Of a stretch of DNA of 64,000 nucleotides, positions 1 through 11,229 are shown one piece after another. Location of the stretch: assembly GCA_032719365.1 (NCBI GenBank), contig CM064873.1, forward strand, positions 10,264,501-10,328,500, given 5' to 3'. The notes beneath the pieces are model-generated. The model was not told where the DNA came from, made no database searches, and saw only the letters and a program-made list of their open reading frames with translations. Each line of letters starts with the position of its first letter. Within the stretch, counting starts at the first letter, position 1. This DNA is from Prinsepia uniflora (lineage: Eukaryota; Streptophyta; Magnoliopsida; Rosales; Rosaceae). The translations under genes and the position numbers were made by a program.

Positions 1-58
1 TTCTCCAAAAATCCTTCATTTCAAATTCTAATTTATGGTGCTTAGTAGTTTCTTTGAT

Positions 59-618
59 TGACAGGACCCAACCCTGAAAACACCTTGTAAACTACACCTA
101 TGCCCTACTTCTGTCTAACAAGTAAACCTAAATACCAAATTTACCCTCAAACCTTGTTAGATAAGAGATACTCGTATTCTCGCTAGTTCATGCCTCTACT
201 CCAAGAGCAGCCTCGATTCCTGTGCAACGACTCTGAAGGGTTTCAAAACCAAGAAAATGTGTGAGTGGACGTAAAAAAAATATTTTAAAAACATAGTTTC
301 GAAAATACAATTGTAAAACATAAGTAAATACCCTTCGTTTCAGAAAGGCTATGCATGCATAAGGCAAACCAATAAACTTCAATAAAACGAATAATAAAAC
401 ATAAAATCTCGAACTACATGCAAATTATATAAAATCCAGTAATATTATAAAACGATTCAAGCATATAATACCATATCAAAATACCACAACCAAGTCATAT
501 AGCCCTAAACTACCTTGGGGCTCTTATACTCGTCTCATTACCTGGTCGTGCACGAGGCTCATATCTCAAAGACATGATAATTTCAAGCACATCTCAGAGC
601 TTAAGCTCTAATACTAAG
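59..618 (-). repeat. Fragment of a long LTR with a decayed primer-binding site
   Basis: The segment opens with TGACAGGACCCAACCC, the reverse complement of the 3' end seen in the other long LTRs of this window. It keeps the block GTGTGAGTGGACG (near 261) followed by ATGCATGCAT (near 351), which recurs in all of them. Near 604-617 the minus strand reads CTTAGTATTAGAGC, which differs from the usual Met-tRNA primer-binding sequence TTGGTATCAGAGC by two transitions, so a scrap of internal region is probably present. The 5' end of the LTR is missing. It resembles the fragment at 22641-23545 in the first few hundred bases. No coding potential was seen. Confidence 0.5.
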
Positions 619-776
619 TTGAAAGGACCCAACCTTGAAAACACCTCAAAAATCACACCTGGGCCATACTCCCGTCTGACAAGATTCAAGGATAAAATTG
701 GTATTTGAGTTTGCTTGTTAGATAAGATTAGGGCCCGAGTGTGGTCTTTGGGGTGTTTTCAGGGTCGGGTCATGTC
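619..776. repeat. Two LTR ends arranged as an imperfect inverted repeat
   Basis: The left arm (from 619, about 64 bp) reads as the 3' end of a long LTR on the minus strand; the right arm (to 776, ending in GGGTCATGTCA) reads as the same kind of end on the plus strand. The arms match imperfectly, including the motif CTTGTTAGA/TCTGACAAG at the centre. The right arm abuts copia coding sequence at 777. Two LTR ends joined tail to tail point to an old rearrangement or insertion of one fragment beside another. Confidence 0.5.
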
Positions 777-2653
777 ATTGATCGTTTCAGAAGTATCAAT
801 CATATTCATGTCATCAACATAAACTGGCACTATAGCAAACCCGAAACTTGTTTTCTTAATAAACACGCATCGACATAATTCATTAATCATATATCTCACT
901 TTGATCGAATACTCACTTAGACAATTATACCACATCCTTCCTAATTGTTTAAATATGTAAAGTGGACGTCTCAAAAGAATGGAGAACATGTTTCGTGGTT
1001 TGTAAGTATGTGCATCAGTTAGTAGTAACCACATTCATAAGTTGCATACTTAGTTTTTTTGAAATTACCAAACTGATAGCGTAGCGAAACATTATGACGT
1101 CCATTACGGGAGAATACGTCTCCTTGTAATCAATCTTAGGGCATTGAGAAAATTCTTGTGCCACTAGACTCACTTTGTATTTCACAATCTCGTTTTTCTC
1201 ATTATACTTCCTTACAAATACTCATTTAAATCCTACAAGTTTAACATGGGGATATGTGGGAACTACAGGTCCAAACATCTTCCTTTTTTGTTAAGAAATC
1301 TAGTTCAACCTAGATTACTTTTTTCTATTTTGGCTAGTCTTCTCTATATTGGCATTCATCAACGGAGGGAGGTTCGAGATCATCACTAGTTATTATTTCA
1401 GTAGTTACCACGAATACAAATATATCATCAATGGTAATATCAGTCTGATTCCATATCTCACTTAAGCATGCATAATTCACCGTGATCTCTCTATTCTCAG
1501 AAGTGGGTTCAAACGTTAGAGCGTCCCCCAACGTTATATCTTCTAGTATAGACCCATAATTCGAAATTATCTCATGAGATTGATGTCTGATATTAAGATA
1601 TCTGAGGGATTCGATTGTACCAAATTTATCGTCTTCTGAGGATGAGAATCTTTTGAACTTATAGGTTTACCTCGCTTCTGGGTAGGAACATATGAGTGGT
1701 TATCCATCATGGACGTAACTCGTCTATTTAGGATGATGGGTCCTATGGGGATGTCTATCCTTGCAGACACATTTACAACGGGTATATGTGATCTCGTCAC
1801 TTTGGCTAGATCAGAGAAAGTGTATGGCATATTATTAGCTACACTTTATAGATCTAGAATTCTCTACACCTCGTTCTCACTTTGTGCGAGTTGGGGACCA
1901 AGGTAAGATATAGTGTGGATATTTCACGTTAATTCACGTCGTTCTTTAAAAACATTGACATTCTTATCTGCCCCTAGCGGCGGGAAGACTGTCTCATTGA
2001 AGTGACTATTCGAAAATCTAGCGGTAAAGAGATCACATGTCAAAGGATCTAAATAGTGTATAATTAAGGGGGTTCATAACCAACATATATGCCCCTCTTG
2101 CGTTGAGGTCCCATTTTTATACCTTGTGGCGGGGCAATTGGAACTTAAACTGTACACCCGGAAATGCATAAGTGCAAACCATCAGGTTCGTACCCAGTCG
2201 CCAGATGTGACACAAAATAAGGTTGGGTGGTAGTGGGCCTCAATCAGATCAACATACCTGCATACAAAATTGCATTACCCCATGCATAAATTAGAAGCTT
2301 GGTGCTCATAACCGAGGTCTGTGTAATCATTTGTAATCGATTAATGAATGCTTATGCGAGACCCTTCTGGGTGTGAATAAGTGCAATTGGATGTTCAACA
2401 TCAATCCCAAGAGACATGCAATAATCATCGAATGATTTTGATGTAAACTCGTTAGCATTATCAAGTATTATAGATTGTATAAGATAATACAGTGGTGGGC
2501 CCTTAATTTAATGATTCAAGCGAGGAGATTTGCAAAGGCAGCATTGCATGTGGATAATAGTGTGACATGTGACCACCTTGTTAGTACATCAACAAAAACC
2601 ATAAAATATTTAAATGGTCTGAATAGTGGTTGGATAGGTCCACAAATATCCCC

Positions 2654-3075
2654 TTATATTCTGAATAAGAAAAGGGTGAATTCTTTGCTTATGTTTGTAT
2701 GTGATGGTCTAGTGTTCAATTTTCCCATTGAGCAAGCTTGACATAGTGTTTCACTTAATAAAATGTCCTTATTAGTAAGGGGATGCCCGAATGATGTATT
2801 GAGGATACGGTGCATCATACCTTCACCTGGGTGTCCCAACCGGTCATGTCTCATATGACCCATGTTATATTCTGAATAAGAAAATGGTGAATTCTTTGCT
2901 TATGTTTGTATGTGATGGTCTAGTGTTCAATTTTCCCATCGAGCAAGCTTGACATAGTGTTTCACTTAATAAAATGTCCTTATTAGTAAGGGGATGCCCG
3001 TATGATGTATTAAGGATACGGTGCATCATACCTTCACCTGGGTGTCCCAACCGGTCATGTCTCATATGACCCATG
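2654..3075 (-). repeat. 211-bp tandem duplication inside copia pre-integrase
   Basis: Two head-to-tail copies (2654-2864 and 2865-3075) have the same 211-bp length and differ at about four positions by eye. Each encodes the same 69-residue stretch of the GAG_pre-integrase domain on the minus strand. The low divergence compared with the rest of the decayed copia sequence says the duplication is younger than the element. Confidence 0.9.
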
Positions 3076-3364
3076 TGATTTTCCTAAATTGTTCTAATGG
3101 TGGTCATGTAGAGACCACTCGAGAGAAATTTCAATTTCTCTGATGTACGCTTCCTTCCATACAGGTTGGAGGCTATGCATAGATATTCACATTCTTCTCT
3201 TTTGTGGTTTTGATGTAATAGCTATTAGCTCGAATATCCTTAAAACTCAACAGCATTCTTCTGAAACATGGAGAATATAAGACTTCAACAATGGTAAATA
3301 TGGTACCATTGGACTACATAAAGTGGGCTCTACCTGAGCCTTCAACCAAGTTAGATTGGCCAGA

Positions 3365-3369
3365 TATAG
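3365..3369. repeat. Target-site duplication TATAG (left)
   Basis: TATAG immediately before the solo LTR; the same five bases follow it at 6391-6395. Confidence 0.9.
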
Positions 3370-6300
3370 TGTCAGGACCCACCCCGGTTTCACCCCGAAA
3401 ACCGAGGTAAATCCTGCTCCCGTCTGACACGCCGACACAATACCAAAGCAACCACTAAAATACCCCGTCAGACGCAGGAGAACTTTAAAACATCCCGAAG
3501 TTAAAGTTTACAGAGCACAGTACTGAAGACAACAGAAAGAAAACTGGTGACTAGATACACGCACACGGAAAACTTTACAACACTCCGGGATCACTCTCGT
3601 GACTTCTATGCCTCAGACGCTGCATCGACGCCGAAACCCCGTGCTAGCTCCACGACCTGGAGGGCAATTTAAAACAGAAGGTGTGAGTGGACCATAAATA
3701 AAAGAAAAGTTTCCAAAACCATTTTATAAGAAAACTGGGTTTAGCCCTCCGTTTTGAAATCACATGCATAACCCAATTATTAAAACAGTTATAATTCACA
3801 TAAACCTCATCATAAAAACAGAAACACTATAAAACACAGTTATAGAAATCATATCCTCAGTGTCATAAAACTGTATCAGAAAACATAAGTACCAAGCCAT
3901 AACCAACCGATCAAACCTGCTGGATCTATCCGAGTCTTTAAACTCAATCCAGGCCTCAATAATATCCGAGTCTTTAAACTCATGAGTCTTTAAACTCAAT
4001 AGGCCTACGGGGGAAATATCAATATATCCGAGTCTTTAAACTCCCGAGTCTTTAAACTCAATCCGGGCCCGTCCCCCGTCAAATCAATATCCGGGTCTTT
4101 AAACCCAATATCCAGATCCAGCAAATCCAATCAAAACCATTTGAAAACCATTTCCGAATTCACATCCAAACCCGAATCCGAAATCACCGGTCAGATGCCC
4201 TTCCGGCATCCAGAACAGTCATTCCGAACCCAAATCCGGAATTCCACTTTTCAACTTTAAAACCAAATCTCGTTATCCGAAATCCGATTTCAAAATCCCT
4301 TTATGAACATTTAAACCATTTATCCATTGAAATCCCAATTCCATAACATCATATTCAGAAATCACACTTTTCTCGTAAAGCGTGCTGAAACCAAACTTCC
4401 TCGAAAAACGTGCAATTATGTAAAATCAACAAAGCATATTCGATAACATAGAATCATGATTAAAACCATAAAACAATTATAGAAAAACAGTTATGCATGC
4501 TTGAGTTTAAGGAAAGGGTCCACTCACAGTTACCGAGCCCTCAATCGCGCCCCGAACGTCCTGTACGTTCCTCAGCTTCCTCGGGAAGTCCCGATCCTGT
4601 CAAAAATCACCCAAGAACGTTACTAACACATCTACGAAGGTCCACCTAATTTACCCCAAAAATCCCCGGGTCCTAAACGTAGCGAACCGAAACCCTACAC
4701 TTGCAACCTCGAGAATCTACTTTGATTCGACATCCGATTAACCCAAAACCAATACCGATAGACTCGTCACAACACCTAGACCAAAAACCATATTGACCGT
4801 TTTCCCAACCGTCGCCGCACACGCCCCCACGCGCCGCCCAAACTGGCTGCGCGAGGCCCTCACGCGCCAGCTACAGTGCATTGTCTTCCTCGAGCAGACC
4901 TGGTTCGACACAGTACCTGCAAATCTAACCGGCGAAGATGGTTCTCCGCCGTACCTGCACCAAAACCACTCCTCTCTTCACCAACAGCATCGTCCCATCC
5001 TTAGCAATCCAGTCCCCTTACTCAAACACCTCGACTTAGACTACAACTCGTCGACTCAAACTCGAAACCAAAACCCGATAAACCCCTATTCTTCCTCCCA
5101 GCCAACCAGGTCATCCCCCGCCACGGCAACCACCGTAGAAGATTACTAAGGGCCTAAGAAGTCGACTAGGGCCAACCAAAACCCTCGACTCATACTCAAA
5201 AACCACAACTCTACGTCTGAAGCAAAACAGAAAAACAGAGAACGGCGAGTACTCTCCGTCGTTCCAGCCTCCACGGTGCACTTCCCCGTCACGACTTCAC
5301 AACCAGCAGTTACCTAGGACCCTACTGAGTCCCCTAAACCTCACTAGACTTCTCGATTCAACCCCTAAAGCCACGACTTTCGATTTGAAAATCGACGGCA
5401 AAACAGAGTATTTACACAGGGAGAAGGAATTACCTACCGTCGAGCGCCGCCGTGCTCACCACCATACTCCCTGAAGTCCACAGAGTCGTTCTTGTTCCCT
5501 GTCGAGTCCAATTGCACCAACACACGGCCACACCAGCACCACGATCTTCCACTTCTTCTCTGTTTTCTCTGAAAACCGACTGCCCCGACCACCGTGTTCT
5601 TGCACGATTTCACTCCCCCAAACACTCACCAGTTCACTCTTCCACCCTCTGATTACTCCTCACTCACCAGAACACACCAACACCCACCATCGTCTCTCAA
5701 TTTTCTCTCAATCTCCCTCTCTGTTTCTCCCTGGTTCGAAGAACACACACTGCACGATTTAACCCCACATTATTGGACCCGTGCACACAATCCTGGAATC
5801 CTCTAGTCAAGCCCCACGTGTCACCATCCTACCCTTCCTCTCACAAGTGGCCCAATCTCAGCCATCCAATTTTCCCTCTCTGTGCACAAATCCCCAGACA
5901 ACCAAAAGACCAAAATACCCTTTCTTTTAACCCAAAATTACGATTGTGCCACTACCTTCTAGACCCATAACTCACACATCCTAACTCTGATCAATACGTG
6001 CCGCCTGTCGTTGAATTCAGGACGACGAGATCTACGTAACGGTCCTAGGTCAACGTGTCAAAACCCGTTCGTACGAAAAGTCAACTTTACCCCCCTAGTT
6101 TAGCCAAATTACGGTTATGCCCTCAACCTTCCGAACATCATAACTTCCTCCTCGGATGTCGGAATCGGGCATTCCACCTGCCTACGGATTCGTGACGTCC
6201 CAACTACGTCCTGGTCACCGGTCAAAGTCCATTGGACCACCCGAATTAAAAGTCAACCTTTTTGCCCGAACTAGGGGCAAAATCGTCATTCTAGACTAAC

Positions 6301-6390
6301 GACCTTATCGAACCAACTAACCCCCAATTAAATTCACTAATCACATCTTAATTATGGTCTTAATCCTAACTTCTGGGACGGGTCGTTACA
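3370..6390 (-). mobile_element. Solo long LTR (3021 bp), same family as the 37665-45396 element
   Basis: The plus strand begins TGTCAGGACCCACCCCGG and ends GACGGGTCGTTACA, so on the minus strand it is TGTAACGACC...TGACA, the terminal form of the LTRs at 37665-40684 and 42376-45396; length is nearly identical (3021 against 3020/3021). A perfect TATAG duplication flanks it and there is no internal sequence, so it is a solo LTR left by LTR-LTR recombination. It lies in the protease region of the copia element. On the minus strand it carries a possible mini-exon (4528-4596), the donor GTGAGTGGAC (4518-4527) and the complementary GTCCACTCACA (3682-3692), plus an array of GAGTTTAAAGACTC-type motifs (about 3930-4110). 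Open frames inside it (for example 4793-5149) are judged chance. Confidence 0.93.
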
Positions 6391-7542
6391 TATAGTGGTT
6401 AGGTATTAAGTTTGTGAATCATATTCTAAAAAGTAAATATCACATTTATGAAAATAAATAAATAGATTAAAATGAATAATATCCAAGAAAAATTCAAAAC
6501 AATTTCAAATGAGACATAAATCACCAAACATTATCCCAAAAAAAAGGGCACAAGCGCCAATCATATCCATGTTTTTTAGGTCTCAAGCCTCGTCATGTCC
6601 AACGGTAGTCTGGAAATCAGCAATCTCAATGGTGGTATCAGCGGGAACTGGTCTTTCATCAAAGTTAGTCTCTCGAGTTCTGCGTCCAGTGTGATACTCT
6701 TCAACAACTTGAGCTGATGCACGACATGTGTGAGACCAGTGATCCCGTCCTCCACATCTGTAGTATAGGTTTTGCTGGTTCTGATTTTGGTGTTGACGGG
6801 TTGGACCAGAGTTCTTCTCATTTATAGCTTTCAAAGCTAAAAGAGCACGGTTCCCACCACATGGACCTCAACCACAAGTACCTCGGAGCCATTGTTACGC
6901 TTATATAGGTCATAGGGGTGTTCATCGCATCTAAGGTTATTACGCCTGACACCTCTACAGTGACTCCAATTTCTCCACTTGAGATTTGAATCACGATGGG
7001 CAACAACATTTGCTTTAGGTAAAGGTGTTGCTCTGGTACCAACAGGTCGAGATTGATCATTCTTCATCAGTATACTATTATTATTTTTAGCGAGCAACAA
7101 AATCATGATCAACTTCGCGAACTTAATGAATTTCCTCTCTATGTATTGTTTCTGCAGGACAATACATGAGGCAAAAAAGGTGGAGAAAGTCTTTTCAAGG
7201 AGATCAGTTTTAGTGAGCTCCTCCCCACAATATTTGAGAAGAGGTTGGATACATCATACTTCATAATTGTATTCATTCACATATTTTAAATCATAAAAAA
7301 AAGGTTATACTAGTCATGTCTTGCTTCAAGAAGGAAGATATCATTCTAATGTTCGAATCGATCTGCCAGCAAAATGCATAGTGCTCTCGGGTCTTCTTGA
7401 CTGAGATATTCATGTTGTAGTGCTCGATCCATGTACTTACAGATGAGGATCATAGCATCGTAGCATCAGCTTTCTGATGCTCAGAAGTCACATTATCTTC
7501 TTGGATGGTGGAGCGAATTCTCTTGGAAGTGATATGAAACTT
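6391..7542 (-). pseudogene. Decayed Ty1/copia gag with damaged zinc knuckle
   Basis: On the minus strand, two overlapping frames carry copia gag signatures. One is an LLLAKNNNSILMKN-like stretch (7112-7060), typical of the segment before the arginine-rich linker. The other is YRCGGRDHWSHTC (near 6760), a CCHC zinc knuckle whose first cysteine has become tyrosine. The piece continues the copia element at 777-3369 after the solo LTR. Its 5' LTR and primer-binding site are missing; the sequence changes at about 7543 to a plus-strand Ty3/gypsy element. Multiple frameshifts make it non-functional. Confidence 0.75.
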
Positions 7543-9395
7543 CCCATTATCTTCTTGCTTGGATGTTCACCATTCTGAAGAGGTTCCTAATGCGCCTCAA
7601 CCTAGCCAAGTGCGTCCTTGGGGTAGACTCGGGAATGTTCCTCTGCTTCATGATCAGCCAACGTGGCATTGAGGCCAACCCCGAGAAGATCCAAGCCCTT
7701 CTGGACATGGAGCCATCTCGAACACAAAAAAGACATCTAGAGCCTAACAGGCCGAGTGGCAGCACTAACCTGGTTCATTTCAAAAGCCACCGACAAGTGC
7801 ATTCCTTTCTTCAAGGCCCTCAAAACCAAGTCCAAACACATTACTTGGACCAGGGAATGCACGGAAGCTTTCATGAAGCTGATGGACTGCATGAGCAAAG
7901 CACCACTCCTGGCCAAACTAGAGACTAGAAAACTATTGATCATGTACCTGTCTATTTCCACCTCTGCAGTTATCTCGGTACTAATTAGGATGACTAACGG
8001 GGTCGAGCACCCTGTGTACTATGTTAGTCGAGCCCAACAAGATACAGAAACCAAGTATGCCGACCTTGAAAAACTTGCTTTTACTCTAATAATTTCATCT
8101 AAAAAACTCTTACCTTACTTCCAAGTCCATGCCATCATCATCCTGACCAACATGCCACTCCGACAAGTATTACAGAAATCGAACACATCTGGTCAGTTAC
8201 TCAAATGGGCCATCAAACTCAGTGAGTTCGACATCACCCTCATCCCTAGACTAGCTGAGAAAGGACAGGCTGTCAAAGAATTCATCTCCGAGTACACCTA
8301 TCTTCTGGCCAAACCAGCTGCGCCAACTGATCCAACCATCTCCGAGCTCCTGACTGCATCCACAACACCTACCTTAGATACTAATCGATCCACATGGCTC
8401 CTACACATGGACGGCTCTGCCTGCCACAGTAGCTCTAGTGCAGGACTCGTCCTCACCACCCTGAACAAGCATCGACTGAAATATGCCTTCCGCTTCATGT
8501 TCAAGGCCTATAACAGTGAGGCAGAGTACACAGCCCTACTTACTGGTTTGTGACTAGCCAAGCACATGGAGGCCGAGCAGATACGTGCCTACAACGACTC
8601 CCAGCTTGTCGCCAACCAGGTCAACAATGAGTTCGAAGCCAAGGATGCCTCCATGACCCTGTACAGAAAAATGGTAAAGCCCATCCTAGGAAACTTAAAG
8701 GCCCGCGCCATTACACGTATCCCAATCGAGATACTCCAACAATTGAGCACCACCCCCTCGGTGTTCCTCTTTGTCAACACCAACTCGACGTGGATGGCAC
8801 CTTCATCAATTTCCGTATCGACAGAAGCCTACCAACTGACAAGGTCAAATCCAAGAAGGTATGTCGACAGGCAACTCGGTATACCCTCATCGATGGTCAG
8901 CTCTACAAGAGGGGCTATACACTTCCTTTGTTTAAATGCCTCGACTCACTGGCTAGGAAAAACCTCATTGAGGAGATGCACGCAGGAGTCTGTGGCAACC
9001 ACTCATGGCCCCTATCGCTGGCACACAAGTCTTTTTGCCAAGGATTCTACTGGCCAACCATGCATGTGACACAGCTGAGTTCACTCAGGGCTACGACAAA
9101 TTCCAATGCTTTACTCCATTCATCATACCCCCCATCCCCCATCCCCCCCCCCCCCCCCCCCAAATAACCTAAGAACACATATGCTTAGCCTATGACCTTT
9201 TGCCCAGTGGGGACTTGACCTAATTGGGAAGATACCAACAGGGAAAGGATAGAGTATGCAATCGTCGTCGTGGATTACTTCACCAAATGGGTGGAACCAA
9301 GGCCCTCCCCACTATCACCACGGCTCGAATCAAGTCTCCCCCACACCATCATCACCAAAAACCACCGATTCAGAGTCGTCTGTGCTTGGTAGCCC
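7543..9395 (+). pseudogene. Decayed Ty3/gypsy (Tat-type) pol: RT end, RNase H, second RNase H, integrase start
   Basis: The segment starts inside reverse transcriptase (NLAKCVLGVDSGMFLCFMIS near 7590; GIEANPEKIQALLDMEP). It continues through the connection/RNase H region (TRECTEAFMKLMD, YYVSRAQQDTETKYADLEKLA, 7756-8290). A second RNase H-like domain follows (WLLHMDGSACHSSSSAGLVL, near 8395; NSEAEYTALLTGL), a hallmark of the Tat/Ogre group. The zinc-binding start of integrase is near 8930-9060 (LIEEMHAGVCGNHSW). Damage includes an extra A near 7729 that shifts frame, TAG where CAG is expected near 7738, and TGA for CGA at 8551-8553. RT is truncated at the 5' end next to the copia gag. Confidence 0.85.
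9143..9161. repeat. Run of 19 cytosines
   Basis: A homopolymer of 19 C, preceded by shorter C runs, inside the decayed Tat integrase. Length may be an assembly estimate. The complementary strand is a poly-G tract that could form G-quadruplex structures. Confidence 0.9.
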
Positions 9396-9966
9396 TGTTA
9401 GTTAGTTCGAAAAAATCGACCGAAAAACCGAATTGAACTGGAACCGAACCGAAAAATACTGAACCGAAGGAAAACCGAGACAGTTTGAAGAAAACCAAAT
9501 CAAACAGAACCGAACCGATTCGGTTTCAATTTTTGATATAAGAACACCGAACCAAACCGAACTGAATGGACCTAAAAACTGAACCAAACCGAACTGACCC
9601 GAACTGAAATGCTTTAGGTTACTTTGTAATGGATATTGATTAGTTGTAATGAATATTGATTAAATAAACATTAATTAGGTTGTAATGGACATTAATTAGA
9701 TAATAAATATTGATTATTGTATGAAAGTACAAAAAAAAAATCGGTTTTTAGAGAAAATTGAACCGGTTCAACCGAACCGATTCACCATAATTTGAAAAAA
9801 AAACACCGGTTTTAACTGAAATCGAACCGAACCGAATAGGAAGAAAAACCAAACCAAATCGCGTTGAAGGAAAAACCGAACTGAACCGAACCAAACCGAT
9901 TCCCCAACCAGTTTCAGTTTCGATTTCGGTAAAAAATCGAACCGAAAAATCGATTAACACTCTTAG
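9396..9966. repeat. CCGAA-rich low-complexity insertion
   Basis: Two blocks built from degenerate ACCGAA units (about 9405-9605 and 9740-9956) surround an AT-rich centre with several TGTAATGNATATTGATTA-like copies. The purine-rich strand is the same in both blocks. The whole segment interrupts the Tat integrase reading: the DDE-core residues resume at 9967 with LGIR. I found no clear target duplication or terminal repeats, so the mobile-element class is unknown. Confidence 0.7.
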
Positions 9967-10575
9967 TACTCGGCATAAGATCAATCTTCGTTTTTCTCCC
10001 CTGCTCACCCTCAGTCCAATGGCCAAGTCAAAATCGTTAACAAGATCATAAAGCATACTCTAAAGACCTAGCTCAGATAAACAAAAGGAATACGGGTGGA
10101 AAACCTATCTAGTGCCCTCTAGTCATACCGCACTTTATACCGAACAACCACCAACAATACACCTTTTTCCTTGGCTTTCGGCACTGAGGTCGTCATCCCA
10201 GCCAAATTTGATAGGGAATCATACCGAGTTCTCCCTTACGACACCACCAGAATGACGATCAAATGGAACTTAGCCTAAATCTCATCGAGGAACACCGAGA
10301 GAAGGCCCATCTTCGTAACGCCCCTACAAGAAAAGGCTCTGCCAGTATCATGACTCAAAGGTCAAATCGTGCACATTTCAAGAGAGAAACTGGGTACTTA
10401 GGAAGGTCAGCCTAGCCACCAAGGACCGATCAGCATGCACACTCTGCCCTAACTAGGAAGGCCCCTACAAGGTCATTCGGATATGCCGACCGGGAACATA
10501 TGAACTCTCTAACATAGACGGACACATCCTCGACCACCTATGGAATTCCGACCACCTAAAAAGATACTACATTTA
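9967..10575 (+). pseudogene. Tat-type integrase, core end and C-terminal domain
   Basis: After the CCGAA block the integrase resumes (LGIRSIF...SPSVQW, corresponding to the usual HPQ.NGQ region). It runs to the C-terminal domain with EGPYKVIRICRPGTYEL (near 10465-10505), a GPF/Y-type module, and ends with WNSDHLKRYY at about 10570, the normal end of pol in this lineage. Several frame breaks lie between 10060 and 10400. It belongs with 7543-9395. Confidence 0.75.
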
Positions 10576-11229
10576 GCTTTTCCAACGACCACAATCTTGT
10601 AAGCCGAACTAAGGCCCTCATTGTACAGGTCCTAGCCGACCCAACACAAAACTATCAATGACAAGATTCTCTCTTTTTACTATTCTATCTCGCTCAACAC
10701 ACATCGAGCTACCCTCTAACATATTTACACGAAGGGAACACTTACCACTAATCAAACTAACATGGTATAGGGGAACCGACCGCAATACACAATACACAAC
10801 GCTCAGTTAATGATTAACAAGCCCTCGCCCCGCTTGGTCCACTGACCACAGCTGGCCGACCATACTACACATTAAATAGTAGTTGGTCAGCTAGCAGACG
10901 AGCAGACCAAGCACACAAATGCTCACACTAGCCTTTTGTCATTCCGACCATGTCACGAAATAATTATAGGTACAACATTTACAATTTTTTCACCTCCGCT
11001 CCCCTGTGAGTGGCCTACCTTGGCTGAGCACTTAGGGGACTAAGAGACATACACCAAGTTCCAAAACTCAGGAGGTCTATGAAAACCCTTAACTAAGGAA
11101 GATGCTTACACACCGAAAATATTTCCCAAGGCATAAACTCAAAACACTACCTAGATAATGATGCCTTACAGACACACTAGCATACATTATTATTTCTAAG
11201 TTAAATACATGTCGACTAGACACATTCTT
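10576..11229 (+). mobile_element. Tat element, non-coding region after pol
   Basis: No reading frame or recognisable domain was found. The stretch continues the Tat element from the end of pol to the point where a solo LTR inserted. The element resumes at 14202 on the far side with the same base composition and repeated GACCACACA-type phrases. Confidence 0.5.

Larger units (their letters stand above)
777..3369 (-). pseudogene. Decayed Ty1/copia pol (pre-integrase, integrase, linker, RT)
   Basis: Read on the minus strand from 3369 to 777, the domains come in copia order. A protease/pre-integrase stretch (3369-3080) is followed by the GAG_pre-integrase domain (HDRLGHPGEGMMHRI, C-x2-C pair) and then the integrase C-terminal part near 2100-1970, with phrases such as GIKMGPQRKRGIYVGYE and FNETVFP. 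The linker carries RGKPISSKDSHPQ (near 1640). Last comes a reverse transcriptase piece with PLYIFKQLGRMWYN and the YVDDM catalytic motif at 1034-777. Frameshifts and stops are frequent, so this is not functional. The gag half of the same element lies at 6391-7542, across the solo LTR at 3370-6390. RT is cut at 777 by an LTR end, so its C-terminal half and RNase H are absent. Confidence 0.85.

Noticed and set aside
4793..5149. 118-codon frame in the solo LTR
   Set aside because: Lies in non-coding LTR sequence; the equivalent region in other LTR copies is broken, with no shared protein.
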